This document shows, piece after piece, positions 1 to 8,025 of a DNA stretch of 18,368 nucleotides (position 1 is the first letter of the stretch; the number at the start of each line of letters is the position of its first letter). Below the pieces are notes generated by a model. It did not search any database. It worked only from the letters and a program-made list of their open reading frames with translations, and was not told the DNA's origin. The stretch comes from a bacterium. GTDB taxonomy: Bacteria > JALSQH01. Both the position numbers and the translations under genes were made by a program. The stretch covers positions 1 through 18,368 of the forward strand of contig JALSQH010000032.1 of the NCBI GenBank assembly GCA_026985515.1. The letters are read 5' to 3'.

Positions 1-31
1 CTCCACCACCAAGTGCAAGTGCTACCTTCAT
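1..31 (-). CDS. Patatin-like phospholipase, first codons only (partial)
   Basis: An ATG at 31..29 overlaps the TGA stop of the upstream HTH gene in an ATGA junction. A GGGAG Shine-Dalgarno lies about six bases before it. The ten visible codons read MKVALALGGG. This is the usual opening of bacterial patatin-like phospholipases, where the glycine-rich stretch is the start of the oxyanion-hole loop. The rest, including the GxSxG serine motif, lies beyond the left edge, so the family call rests on ten residues and context. If correct, it would be a lipid acyl hydrolase, translationally coupled to the HTH gene. Other proteins opening with a glycine-rich loop are possible. Confidence 0.55.
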   Translation of the reverse strand, partial: MKVALALGGG

Positions 32-609
32 TTTTTCTCCCTGTTCCATTCATCATACTTTTTCATGTAATCATTTACAACTTCATCAATATTTTTGAGT
101 TTAAGAAACCTTGCATAATTCATAACAAATCCCCTAACAAAAACTCTTGCCGGCAGTTCCTCGTAATTCTCTTCCTCTATTGCTTTTAAAAATGACACCT
201 GAATTCTCGTTACCCTGGCCACATCTTTCAAATCTATGCCCTTCAATTCCCTCACCCTGCGAAAGAGTCTTCCTCCAGTCACATTCTCCTCAAGCACCGG
301 TTCTTTCTCCTCTTTCTCCTCTTTCTCCTCTTTCTCCTCTTCCTCCCCCACCACTCCCAGTTCCCGTGAGGAATAAATCCCTTTATTCAGGAGTTCAAGA
401 TCATATTTTCTTCTCTTTTCTGGATCAAGGAGTACCTCTGCTGCCTGATCTATTTCTTCAACAATTTTTCTAACCCTATCTTCTTCATAAATTGAATAGA
501 GAGGAAGGCTCTGGGAAGTGTACAATCTTCTCAATCTCCTGTGTGCATCCTTTATTTTTTCCATTGAATCTCCAGGTCTGACTCCGAGCAATCTATAGTA
601 ATCTTTCAT
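28..609 (-). CDS. J-domain-like protein with RodZ-type HTH domain
   Basis: This is a predicted cytoplasmic protein of 193 residues. Residues 1-75 look like a DnaJ J-domain (it opens MKDYYRLLGV and ends with LLDPEKRRKYD), but the HPD motif that stimulates Hsp70 is absent from the loop near residues 30-36. A Glu/Lys linker at about 88-103 follows, encoded by a nine-base tandem repeat. Residues 111-183 match the HTH_25 domain of RodZ-like proteins (RELKGIDLKDVARVTRI, then ELPARVFVRGFVMNYAR). No membrane segment follows, unlike RodZ itself. I chose the ATG at 609, with GAGG just before it, over an in-frame TTG at 618 that has no ribosome site. It overlaps the ATPase gene by 17 bases and the patatin-like gene by 4, so the three are probably co-translated. 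Role unknown; an adaptor or DNA-binding partner of the ATPase is an inference. Confidence 0.85.
   Translation of the reverse strand: MKDYYRLLGVRPGDSMEKIKDAHRRLRRLYTSQSLPLYSIYEEDRVRKIVEEIDQAAEVLLDPEKRRKYDLELLNKGIYSSRELGVVGEEEEKEEKEEKEEKEPVLEENVTGGRLFRRVRELKGIDLKDVARVTRIQVSFLKAIEEENYEELPARVFVRGFVMNYARFLKLKNIDEVVNDYMKKYDEWNREKK
304..339 (-). repeat. Nine-base tandem repeat inside the HTH gene
   Basis: Four perfect copies of a nine-base unit (plus strand TTTCTCCTC) lie in tandem and continue into a degenerate copy. In frame they encode a Glu-Glu-Lys repeat forming the charged linker between the J-like and HTH domains. Because the unit is a multiple of three, slippage would change linker length without breaking the frame. 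Confidence 0.85.
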
Positions 610-1504
610 CTTCCTCAAAAACCAGTTCCTTACTTATTCTATCCACAACGTTTTCCACATCTCTTGTGAAAACAGAATCGGGAAAAGTGGCAGCTGCAAG
701 AACCTTTCTCCTGAGGCTCTCAACAACCCCGTTGTCATAACTCACATTTCCCAGAAATTTGAGCTGAATCCCGAGAAGATCCTCTGTAACTCTGGAGATG
801 TCATTTCCAAACTCTCTTTCATTTTTCACCATATTTACGATGAGATAGGGTCTGAAACTTTCAATGCGATTCTGCAACTTGTTATACAGATCAGGGAAAA
901 ATCGAGCAGTGTCTTCTCTCAACATTTCCAGATCATCGAAGTAAAAACTTCCCTTTTTATCCAGGTATTTCTTTACAAACTCTCTCCATTCCTTTCCACT
1001 TTTAATCTGAAGAATTCTTCTCGTAAAAGCAGCTCTCAGAAATCGGTAAAGATTTTCAACTGAAGCAGGGTCAGGTAAAGTTATCAGAATTCCCGCATCT
1101 ATGTTGAAAAAATCAAGGGTATGGGGACTTATTCCCGCACCAAGATCAATCAGAATAAAATCATAGGTGAGTTTTTTTAAATGTCTTATTAATTTTGAAC
1201 GCTGTGAAGCTGGAATTGAAACCTCAGGCAGAGCATTAACAAGGCCGGGAATAAAATCAAAAAAATAGGCATCAGGCTTTAAAATTATCTCTTCGAGACT
1301 TTTTGCATCTCTTCTGAAAAAATCGTGAATGGTCCTTCCTTTCGGGAAGACGCCAAGGATTGTGTGGAGATTTGCTCCACCCAGATCCAGATCCACCAGA
1401 AGTACTCTTTTCCCCTCCTTTGCAAGAAGATACGCAATATTGGCCGTCAGAACAGTTTTACCAATCCCTCCTTTTCCACCACCAAAAGCAATAATTCTTC
1501 CTAT
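593..1504 (-). CDS. FlhG/MinD/ParA-family P-loop ATPase, apparent ATA start
   Basis: This is a predicted 303-residue ATPase of the SIMIBI MinD/ParA class. It carries a deviant Walker A loop at residues 10-17 (GKGGIGKT), a Walker A' segment at 36-42 (LVDLDLGG, Asp38 and Asp40), and a Walker B strand ending in Asp120 (FILIDLGAG). The segment after A' (GANLHTILG) is typical of FlhG/MinD-like proteins. The frame is closed by a stop just upstream, and no ATG, GTG or TTG lies before the Walker A loop. The only well-placed codon is ATA at 1504..1502, six bases after GGAG, which gives the usual family opening MGRIIAFGGGKGG. The first standard start (GTG, 1396) would delete the nucleotide-binding loop. 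The gene lies 11 bases after the HNH stop and overlaps the HTH gene by 17. Its role may be polar positioning or envelope regulation; the partner is unknown. Confidence 0.88.
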   Translation of the reverse strand: MGRIIAFGGGKGGIGKTVLTANIAYLLAKEGKRVLLVDLDLGGANLHTILGVFPKGRTIHDFFRRDAKSLEEIILKPDAYFFDFIPGLVNALPEVSIPASQRSKLIRHLKKLTYDFILIDLGAGISPHTLDFFNIDAGILITLPDPASVENLYRFLRAAFTRRILQIKSGKEWREFVKKYLDKKGSFYFDDLEMLREDTARFFPDLYNKLQNRIESFRPYLIVNMVKNEREFGNDISRVTEDLLGIQLKFLGNVSYDNGVVESLRRKVLAAATFPDSVFTRDVENVVDRISKELVFEEDERLL

Positions 1505-1510
1505 AGTGTA

Positions 1511-1517
1511 CTCCTTT
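1511..1517 (-). promoter_or_regulatory. Shine-Dalgarno that decides the ATPase start
   Basis: On the minus strand AAAGGAG overlaps the TAA stop of the HNH gene and is followed after exactly six bases by ATA. This is normal spacing for an initiator. It supports translation starting at the non-standard ATA codon, possibly helped by ribosomes finishing the HNH gene. Confidence 0.7.
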
Positions 1518-2133
1518 ACTTGTTATCGTTTTCAAGCTCAACGTTCCAGTAGGCAGCATCAATGAAATTGAGAAACTGCTTCCACTCTTCTCTGATATTA
1601 TTTTTAGTGAAATTTTTGAGAAAATTCAAGTAGGAAGGCTTGTAAGGTTTCCTTATAAGTTTCATTCCCGCTTCTTCAGGAGTCCGATTCCCCTTACGGG
1701 AGTTACACTCAACACAGGCAGTTACCACATTCTCCCATACAGTTTTTCCTCCCCTTGACCTGGGTATAACATGATCAATGGTAAGTTCTTTTCGTGGTAG
1801 CTTTCTCCCGCAGTACTGACAGGTGTTGTTGTCCCTCAGAAATATGTTGTATCTGCTGAATCTAACCTCCCTCTTGGGAATCCTGTCATAACTCACAAGA
1901 AGAATAACCTGTGGAACTTTTATCACCCTGTTAACAGTTCTGATTCCAATTTCATCAGCTGCAACCCTCAATTCAAGCCATGAATCAATGGAAAAAAGGG
2001 TGTAATCAGGGCCTACCGCTTTTGCCACGCCTTTAAAAAGCATGGCAAAAGCCCTTCTCACAGTGGTCACATGAATAGGATAAAAAGATTTATTCAGTAC
2101 AAGAACGGGGGCATCAAGAATCGCGTCACTCAT
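1516..2133 (-). CDS. HNH endonuclease
   Basis: This is a 205-residue protein of the widespread stand-alone HNH nuclease family. The N-terminal part (LVLNKSFYPIHVTTVRRA) is characteristic of that family. The nuclease core lies at residues 103-150. Two zinc-knuckle pairs, CQYC (105/108) and CVEC (140/143), bracket the His-Me finger. Its residues are Asp120-His121 (LTIDHVIPRSRGG), Asn135 (WENVV) and the NSRKGNR end, so all expected catalytic positions are present. The protein is intact and should be an active metal-dependent DNase, but its biological role is unknown. No methyltransferase or other restriction partner is adjacent. The ATG at 2133 has no Shine-Dalgarno before it, and a promoter -10 element ends eight bases upstream, which suggests a leaderless transcript. 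Confidence 0.9.
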   Translation of the reverse strand: MSDAILDAPVLVLNKSFYPIHVTTVRRAFAMLFKGVAKAVGPDYTLFSIDSWLELRVAADEIGIRTVNRVIKVPQVILLVSYDRIPKREVRFSRYNIFLRDNNTCQYCGRKLPRKELTIDHVIPRSRGGKTVWENVVTACVECNSRKGNRTPEEAGMKLIRKPYKPSYLNFLKNFTKNNIREEWKQFLNFIDAAYWNVELENDNK

Positions 2134-2141
2134 TAAAAGTT

Positions 2142-2170
2142 AGTATACTCAACTGAAAGAGTTTTTACAA
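2142..2170 (-). promoter_or_regulatory. Predicted promoter of the HNH gene
   Basis: On the minus strand TTGTAA (2170-2165, overlapping the paaK stop) and TATACT (2147-2142) are separated by 17 bases, matching a sigma70-type promoter (4/6 and 5/6 to consensus). The expected transcription start falls at or within a couple of bases of the ATG at 2133. It would separate expression of the HNH-ATPase-HTH run from the transporter operon. This is sequence inference only. Confidence 0.5.
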
Positions 2171-3460
2171 CCTTCTCTTATCTATCACTCTTTTTGCCTT
2201 TCCTTCAAATCTCTGAAGTGTTTTCGGCTCAACCAGCTTGACTCTAACTTTCAAACCCAGTACCGAATATAGCTTTTCCTCTATTTCCTCTATGATCTGT
2301 TTTTGACGCTTCATTTCGTCGGAGAAGATTTTAGGTGAAACCTCAACCAGAACCGTCAGTGTATCTAGGCGTCCCTCCCTATCCACAATTATCTGATAAT
2401 GCGGCTCGGTTCCCTCAATATTGAAAAGAACCTCCTCAATCTGGGAGGGGAAAACATTAACACCCCTCACGATAAGCATATCATCTGTTCGACCCTTTAC
2501 CCTCTCCATTCTGGCAGTTGTCCTGCCGCACCCGCATTTTTCATAGTGCAAACGGGTTATATCTCTTGTCCTGTAGCGAATCAGTGGAAGTGCCTCTTTG
2601 GTAAGGGTGGTTATGACAAGTTCACCCTCCTCCCCGGGTGGGAGAGGCTCACCAGTTTCAGGATCAATAATCTCAACCAGAAAGTGATCCTCTGCTATGT
2701 GCATCCCGTTTTTCATTTCACACTCACCAGCCACACCGGGACCAATTATTTCGCTCAACCCATAATTGTCGTAGGCATCTATCTTTAATTTTGCTTCAAT
2801 CTCCTGCCTCATGGCCTCTGACCAGGGCTCTGCTCCAAACAGACCAATCCTCAGGGAAAGACTCTGGGGGTCTATTCCCAGCTCCTCAATCCTGTCAGCA
2901 ATGACAAGGGCATAACTCGGGGTGCTTACCAGAACTGTTGTGTGGTAATCCTGCATTATCATTATCTGCCTGTCTGTGTTGCCGCTTGATATGGGAATAA
3001 CAGTTGCACCGATCTTTTCTGCTCCATAGTGGAGGCCAAAACCACCTGTGAAAAGACCGTACCCAAAGGAAATCTGGATAATGTCATCCTTTGTTACCCC
3101 TGCAGCCACCATTATTCTTGCTACTAAATTGCTCCACAGTTCAAGATCATTCTTTGTATAACCAACAACTGTTGTTTTCCCGGTTGTACCGGATGAGGAG
3201 TGAATCCTCACAATATCCCTCAGTGGAACGGCAAACATTCCATAGGGATAATTCCTCCTCAGATCCTCTTTGGTTGTAAAGGGTAATTTTCGCAGATCGT
3301 CCAGAGATTTTATATCCTCTGGCGAAATCTTAAGCTCACGAAACTTTTCATTGTAGAATTTCACATTTCTGTAAACCCTGTTAACAACACTCTGGAGCCT
3401 TTCAAGCTGAAGTTGCCCCAGTTCGCTTCTTTCCATTGTTTCATACTTTTCTTCCCACAT
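2165..3460 (-). CDS. paaK: Phenylacetate-CoA ligase
   Basis: This is an ATP-dependent aryl-acid CoA ligase of the ANL superfamily, 431 residues, the usual PaaK length. It joins phenylacetate (or a related aryl acid) to CoA through an acyl-adenylate in the cytoplasm. Visible motifs are the P-loop SSSGTTGKT (about 88-95), YGLSE (233-237), the C-terminal hinge region RYRTRDIT, a CGCGRT cysteine pair near 309-311, [24 protein letters not shown], and a terminal lysine in EGKAKR (Lys421), the likely adenylation lysine. The ATG at 3460 is chosen because GAGG lies seven bases before it and the [11 protein letters not shown] start fits the family. A GTG two codons earlier is too close to the ribosome site. 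It is the last gene of the Liv operon, which suggests the imported compound yields, or is, an aryl acid. In anaerobes PaaK also serves aromatic amino acid breakdown with indolepyruvate oxidoreductase. Confidence 0.93.
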   Translation of the reverse strand: MWEEKYETMERSELGQLQLERLQSVVNRVYRNVKFYNEKFRELKISPEDIKSLDDLRKLPFTTKEDLRRNYPYGMFAVPLRDIVRIHSSSGTTGKTTVVGYTKNDLELWSNLVARIMVAAGVTKDDIIQISFGYGLFTGGFGLHYGAEKIGATVIPISSGNTDRQIMIMQDYHTTVLVSTPSYALVIADRIEELGIDPQSLSLRIGLFGAEPWSEAMRQEIEAKLKIDAYDNYGLSEIIGPGVAGECEMKNGMHIAEDHFLVEIIDPETGEPLPPGEEGELVITTLTKEALPLIRYRTRDITRLHYEKCGCGRTTARMERVKGRTDDMLIVRGVNVFPSQIEEVLFNIEGTEPHYQIIVDREGRLDTLTVLVEVSPKIFSDEMKRQKQIIEEIEEKLYSVLGLKVRVKLVEPKTLQRFEGKAKRVIDKRRL

Positions 3461-3477
3461 CTTCACACCTCGCTCAG

Positions 3478-4215
3478 TTATTCAAAGAAATCACTTTTAC
3501 CAAGATAAGCTCTCTGAATCTCCTTGCTTTTTTTCAATTCTTCTGAACTTCCGGAATATACGAGGCTTCCCGACTCAAGCACATATCCTCGATCTGAAAT
3601 TTCAAGAGCCTTTCTGGCGTTCTGTTCCACCAGAAGTATTGTGACACCCATATCTTTTCTCAATTCCTCAATTACCTTGAAGATTTCATTTACAATGACC
3701 GGTGCAAGTCCCATAGAGGGTTCATCAAGAAGCAAGAGCCTTGGTCTGCTCATAAGTGCCCTACCTATGGCAAGCATCTGCTGTTCTCCCCCACTCAGCG
3801 TACCTGCCAGCTGATCGCTTCTTTCTTTTAGCCTCGGGAAAATTGCAAATACCTGCTCAATCCTATCCTTCACAATCTTACTGAAATCGCCATTTTTTTT
3901 CAAATAGGGATACGCTCCCAGAAGGAGATTATCCCGAACAGTTAAATTGGGGAACAATCTCCTCCCCTCCGGCACATGAGAAATTCCCATATTTACAATA
4001 ACATGAGGGGGTAATCCATTTATCCTTTCATTTTCAAAGATGATTTCTCCCCTTGTTTTAACCATTATTCCTGATATTGCTCTGAGAGTTGAAGTCTTCC
4101 CGGAACCATTGGCACCAATAATTGTGACAATTTCACCTTCGTTAACATGGAAGGAGAGAGATTTAACTGCTCTCAATTTGCCGTAAAATACCTCCAGATT
4201 CCTCACAACCAGCAT
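3478..4215 (-). CDS. livF: Branched-chain amino acid-type ABC transporter ATPase LivF
   Basis: This is one of the two cytoplasmic ATPases of a HAAT-family (Liv) importer, 245 residues. It has Walker A GANGSGKT (34-41), a Q-loop region, signature LSGGEQQ (140-146), Walker B LLLLDEP (160-166) and the H-loop region VEQNARKAL. The sequence [14 protein letters not shown] is diagnostic of LivF. The longest frame opens with TTG at 4227, but GGAG sits six bases before the ATG at 4215, which follows the livG stop by one base, so I use the ATG. Translation is probably coupled to livG. Liv systems carry branched-chain amino acids but also aromatic acids, amides or urea, so the substrate is not fixed by this subunit. 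Confidence 0.94.
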   Translation of the reverse strand: MLVVRNLEVFYGKLRAVKSLSFHVNEGEIVTIIGANGSGKTSTLRAISGIMVKTRGEIIFENERINGLPPHVIVNMGISHVPEGRRLFPNLTVRDNLLLGAYPYLKKNGDFSKIVKDRIEQVFAIFPRLKERSDQLAGTLSGGEQQMLAIGRALMSRPRLLLLDEPSMGLAPVIVNEIFKVIEELRKDMGVTILLVEQNARKALEISDRGYVLESGSLVYSGSSEELKKSKEIQRAYLGKSDFFE

Positions 4216-4216
4216 T

Positions 4217-4984
4217 TCATTCTCCAAGATAGGCTGCTATTACCTGCGGGTCTTTTTTAATCTCATCCGGTGACCCCTCAGCTATTACCCTGCCAAAGTT
4301 AAGGACCACCACTCTCTCTGCAAGGTTCATAAGGAAATCCATATCATGCTCCACAACAAGGATTGTGAGATTGTGTTTCTCCTTTACTTTGAAGAGAAGC
4401 TCCATCAGGTCAAGAGTTTCTGAAGTATTCAAACCAGAGGCTATTTCATCAAGCAGAAGAAGCTCCGGCTCAGTGACAAGGGCCCTTGCTAACTCCACCA
4501 GCCTCATTTTTCCAAAGGGGAGATCTCCCGCAGGGGTATTTCTGAAATCCTGCAGACCCACCTCCTCAAGAAAATACTCTGCCTTTTCAATTGATTCCCT
4601 TTCACTTTTCCAGATTGAGGGGAAAGCGAACAAGTTGGAAAAAAAACCGGCAGAGGTAAGAACATCTGCTCCCACCATAATATTTTCAATGACGCTCATT
4701 TCAGAAAAAACTCTCAGATTTTGAAATGTCCTGCTCATACCCATTCTTGCTATTTTATGCGGCGGATGAGAGGTTATATCAACACCTTTAAAGATTACCT
4801 TTCCCCCATCAGGTTTTATAAAACCTGAAATTATGTTGAAAAGTGTGGTTTTCCCCGCTCCATTTGGACCAATCAAACCAAGTACCTCTTCCTGAGAAAT
4901 GGAAAGGGAAACATCGTCAAGAGCCTTAACACCACCAAAATGCTTAACGATCCTCTCTGCCCCCAGTATTTTTGAATTTCCCAT
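4217..4984 (-). CDS. livG: Branched-chain amino acid-type ABC transporter ATPase LivG
   Basis: This is the second ATPase of the Liv importer, 255 residues. Walker A is GPNGAGKT (39-46). SRTFQNLRVFSEMSV carries the Q-loop. The signature motif is the divergent LPFGKM (about 155-160) that LivG proteins have in place of LSGGQ. Walker B is LLLLDE (Asp179, Glu180) and the H-loop is VVEHDMDFL. The ATG at 4984 has GGAGG six bases upstream and lies inside livM (41-base overlap), so translation is probably coupled. It should pair with LivF on the LivH/LivM permease. Confidence 0.94.
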   Translation of the reverse strand: MGNSKILGAERIVKHFGGVKALDDVSLSISQEEVLGLIGPNGAGKTTLFNIISGFIKPDGGKVIFKGVDITSHPPHKIARMGMSRTFQNLRVFSEMSVIENIMVGADVLTSAGFFSNLFAFPSIWKSERESIEKAEYFLEEVGLQDFRNTPAGDLPFGKMRLVELARALVTEPELLLLDEIASGLNTSETLDLMELLFKVKEKHNLTILVVEHDMDFLMNLAERVVVLNFGRVIAEGSPDEIKKDPQVIAAYLGE

Positions 4985-5903
4985 AAATATCCTCCACTGC
5001 TCCGGCTATACCGCCCGGCATGAAGATTATAACAAGAATCAACAATGAACCATAAACGATAATATCGTAATCTTCGAAAATCCTCAGAAATTCAGGGAGA
5101 TAGGTTAAAAAGATTGCTCCTGTAACCCCACCCCAGATATTTCCCATACCTCCCACCATTACCATTGTAACAAGCTGGATTGACCTCTTAAAACCAAAGG
5201 AAGCGGGACTGATAAATATAACCGTGTGAGCATAGAGGCTGCCGGCAATACTTGCAAAGACTGCACTGACAACAAAAACGAGGACCTTGTAGTGATAGGT
5301 ATTCACACCAAGAGCCACCACAGCTTCTTCGTCCTGATGAATAGCCCTGAATATTCTGCCAGCTTTGAATGAAGCAAGATTTTTAGAGAGCCAAATAATC
5401 ACAAATGTGATCATTGCAGTAACCACATAAATTGTGGAGTAAGATGAGAATGTCAAACTTCCAAATCTCATGTATGGAATTCCCACGAAACCTGATGGTC
5501 CACCCGTTATGTCAACAAGTTGACTGAAAAATATGTATAGAATCATACCAAGCCCAAGTGTTGCCATGGCGAGGTAGTGACCTCTGAGTTTGAGTGTTGG
5601 AAGTGCAACAAAAAATGCAACAATCCCCACAAGGACAAAAGCAGTTATCATTGCAAGCCAGCAGTTCCAGTGGTAGGTGGCAGTAAGAATGGCGGATATG
5701 TAGGCACCAAGACCCACAAAACCAGCGTGACCAAGAGATATCTGACCTGCATACCCCATGAGGAGATTCAGTCCTGTCACAGTAATGATATTCTCAAGGG
5801 CAAAAATTCCCACATTGAGTCCGTAATTGTCTGTAATAATCAAAGGATATGCAATCAAAAGAAGTGCAAAGATCAGGATATCGGCGTATCTTTTCAATCT
5901 CAC
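4944..5903 (-). CDS. livM: Branched-chain amino acid-type ABC transporter permease LivM
   Basis: This inner-membrane permease has 319 residues and about eight to ten hydrophobic segments. The LivM hallmark GYAGQISLGHAGFVGLGAY lies near residues 50-68. The cytoplasmic coupling loop is near 160-200 (AGRIFRAIHQDEEAVVALGVN) and a GGMGNIWGG motif near 250. The start is GTG at 5903, overlapping the livH stop as GTGA, a classic coupled junction. An in-frame TTG two codons later is an alternative. It should form the translocation path with LivH. Confidence 0.93.
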   Translation of the reverse strand: MRLKRYADILIFALLLIAYPLIITDNYGLNVGIFALENIITVTGLNLLMGYAGQISLGHAGFVGLGAYISAILTATYHWNCWLAMITAFVLVGIVAFFVALPTLKLRGHYLAMATLGLGMILYIFFSQLVDITGGPSGFVGIPYMRFGSLTFSSYSTIYVVTAMITFVIIWLSKNLASFKAGRIFRAIHQDEEAVVALGVNTYHYKVLVFVVSAVFASIAGSLYAHTVIFISPASFGFKRSIQLVTMVMVGGMGNIWGGVTGAIFLTYLPEFLRIFEDYDIIVYGSLLILVIIFMPGGIAGAVEDIYGKFKNTGGREDR

Positions 5904-6772
5904 ACCCTTTCCGCTTTAATTTCTCCAACAATTCCCTGGGGTCTCATGTAGAGGAAGAGAAGAAGCAGACCAAAAGTTATGGCATCCTTATAACCGGATG
6001 ATATTAATCCTGCGCTGAAAGATTCCACAATGCCGAGAATTATTCCACCCACCAGTGCCCCACTCATCCTGCCGAGTCCGCCCACGACAGCGGCAGCGAA
6101 GCCTTTGAGGCCAAGGGAAATACCAATATCGTAAGATGTCAGGGTAACTGGTGTCATCAGGGCTCCTGCCATTCCGCTGAAGAGAGCGCTGATAAAAAAA
6201 GAATACATGGTAACTCTTTCAACATTTATCCCCACAAGCCTTGCGGCAACGGGGTCTACAGAACTTGCAAGCATAGCTTTTCCCGTAATGGTGTAGCGAA
6301 AAAATCCACCTAACAGAAGCATGGATATAATGGAGACCACGATAATCCATATATACTGGGGAGAAACTGCAGCACCTAAAAATCTTATGGGGATATCCCC
6401 TGAAAATGAGGGAAGGGCATGTGAATTTTTATCCCAGACCAGCATGGCAATTCCTCTTATGAGAATTGAATCACCAATCGTTACAATGATGAGGGAAAGT
6501 ATTGATGCATCTCTGATGGGTCTGATGGAAAGTCTCTCCACCAAAATACCAGTTACTCCTGCAAGGAGTATTCCGGACAAGATTGCAAATATAAGGGGAA
6601 AGTGAAGGTAATGATAGAAATAAACACTCCCCATCCCTCCCAGCATAACAAATTCACCCTGAGCAAAATTGATTATACCTGTGGCGTTATAGATCAGATT
6701 AAAGCCAATGGCAATCAGTGCGTATGCACTGCCAATACTGATACCTGAGACAAGATACTGAATGAGATCCAT
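5900..6772 (-). CDS. livH: Branched-chain amino acid-type ABC transporter permease LivH
   Basis: This inner-membrane permease has 290 residues and about eight hydrophobic segments. It has the LivH motifs LVSGISIGSAYALIAIGFNLIY (residues 7-28), GIINFAQGEFVMLGG (32-46) and VVGGLGRMSGALVGG near 230. The start ATG at 6772 has only a weak upstream site (CGGAAAA). It is the first gene after the intrinsic terminator that follows the binding-protein gene, so its expression, and that of livM, livG, livF and paaK, depends on read-through or an unseen internal start. Confidence 0.93.
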   Translation of the reverse strand: MDLIQYLVSGISIGSAYALIAIGFNLIYNATGIINFAQGEFVMLGGMGSVYFYHYLHFPLIFAILSGILLAGVTGILVERLSIRPIRDASILSLIIVTIGDSILIRGIAMLVWDKNSHALPSFSGDIPIRFLGAAVSPQYIWIIVVSIISMLLLGGFFRYTITGKAMLASSVDPVAARLVGINVERVTMYSFFISALFSGMAGALMTPVTLTSYDIGISLGLKGFAAAVVGGLGRMSGALVGGIILGIVESFSAGLISSGYKDAITFGLLLLFLYMRPQGIVGEIKAERV

Positions 6773-6781
6773 TTTTCCGAT

Positions 6782-6806
6782 AAAAAAGAGGGGGTGAGAC
6801 CCCCTC
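6782..6806 (-). terminator. Rho-independent terminator between livK and livH
   Basis: On the minus strand a perfect seven-base-pair stem GAGGGGG/CCCCCTC with a five-base loop is followed directly by six T residues. It lies just after the stop of the binding-protein gene and just before livH. The downstream genes are clearly the same transporter, so it most likely acts as a partial terminator that lets the binding protein be made in excess of the membrane parts. Confidence 0.88.
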
Positions 6807-6811
6807 AGAAA

Positions 6812-8008
6812 TTACTCCTCTAAAAGTTCCCAGTTTCCATTGTGTATTCTTACAAGTACAAAAGCATCCTTTGAGAGACCCTCATGATCCTGCGGAGAGA
6901 GATTGTAAATTCCACCGGTGCCGGGGAAATTCTTAATGGTTTCAAGGGCGGCAACAATCTTATCTCCATTGGTGCTCTTTGCCCTCCTTATTGCTTCAAA
7001 GAGTAGATGGAGGGCATCATATGCATGACCACCGAAGGTTGAAGGCTCACTACCATATCTTGCCTTATACTTTGCTATGTAATCCAGGAGCAATTTTTTC
7101 TGTGGATCTGTGTCAGGAAGCTGATCAGCCACAATTAACCTGCCGGCAGGGAGGATTATTCCCTCAGCTGCATCTTTCCCGGCAAGTTCTATGAATTTCT
7201 TTGAAGCAACTCCATGGCTCATGAAGAGAGGTGTTTTAATCCCGAGCTGCAGACGGTTCCTGGCTATAACAGCGGGACCAGGATTTGTACCCCATACCAC
7301 AATGGCGTCTGGATTGAGTCCCTTTATCTTTGTGAGCTGAGCAGTCATGTCAGTGTCCTTTGGACCATAGATTTCATCTGCCACGATTTCAATCCCATAT
7401 TTTGGTGCCAGGAGTTTCAGCTGCTCCCTGCCGCTTGCACCGAAGCCATTGTTAACGGTGAGAATGGCGATTTTTTTGTATCCCTTTTTGTTGAAGTACT
7501 CGTAAAGTTTCTCTACCGCAAAAGTATCAAGCTGAGGAACGGTAAATACATACTTTCTCTCACTTACAGGCTGAACGATCTTCCTGCTTGCGGCACAGGA
7601 AATAAGTGGTATCTTCGCTCTCATAACGATTGGAATCACTGCCAGCGTAGTTCCTGATCTGCTTGGTCCAATTATTGCCACAACTTTATCCTTCTGTATC
7701 AATCTGTTAACAGCCATAACAGCCTTCTGTTCCTGACCTTCCGTGTCGTAAACAATCAGCTTAACCTTCTTTCCAAGCAAACCACCAGATTTGTTGATCT
7801 CATCCACAACCATAAGAGCCGTATTTTTCTCTGGCTGACCGAGAAAGGAAGCAGGACCAGTGACTGAAAATACTGCTCCAATTTTAATTACATTTTCCTC
7901 TGCAGGTTTTGCCTTAGCCTGCTGTTCCTTACTCTTCTTCTTGCAACCGGTGGAAACCAGACCGGCAAGAAGGAAGAGAACAAGTAATATTTTTAAATTC
8001 TTCCTCAT
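6812..8008 (-). CDS. LivK-type periplasmic substrate-binding lipoprotein
   Basis: This is the substrate-binding subunit of the Liv transporter, 398 residues (Leu/Ile/Val-binding type, Peripla_BP_6). A hydrophobic signal ends in LVSTGC, making Cys22 the probable lipidated residue, followed by a Lys/Gln/Ala-rich tether. The mature protein opens IKIGAVFSVTGPASFLGQPEKN, a standard family start, and holds the conserved AIIGPSRSGTTLAVIPI segment around 110-128. Lys23 after Cys22 is not an inner-membrane retention Asp, so the final membrane is uncertain. A GGAGG lies eight bases before the ATG. The gene is 17 bases after the porin-like gene. Ligand unknown: a branched-chain amino acid or an aromatic/organic acid would both fit. 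Confidence 0.9.
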   Translation of the reverse strand: MRKNLKILLVLFLLAGLVSTGCKKKSKEQQAKAKPAEENVIKIGAVFSVTGPASFLGQPEKNTALMVVDEINKSGGLLGKKVKLIVYDTEGQEQKAVMAVNRLIQKDKVVAIIGPSRSGTTLAVIPIVMRAKIPLISCAASRKIVQPVSERKYVFTVPQLDTFAVEKLYEYFNKKGYKKIAILTVNNGFGASGREQLKLLAPKYGIEIVADEIYGPKDTDMTAQLTKIKGLNPDAIVVWGTNPGPAVIARNRLQLGIKTPLFMSHGVASKKFIELAGKDAAEGIILPAGRLIVADQLPDTDPQKKLLLDYIAKYKARYGSEPSTFGGHAYDALHLLFEAIRRAKSTNGDKIVAALETIKNFPGTGGIYNLSPQDHEGLSKDAFVLVRIHNGNWELLEE

Positions 8009-8025
8009 TTTCTACACCTCCCTTT

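Noticed and set aside
147-473. Plus-strand proline/leucine-rich frame opposite the HTH gene
   Set aside because: It is the antisense of the Glu/Lys-rich repeat coding region and shows no protein-family features. The minus-strand gene is clearly real.
593-1396. GTG at 1396 as the start of the ATPase
   Set aside because: It would remove the Walker A loop, which is intact and in frame just upstream, and has no ribosome site of its own.
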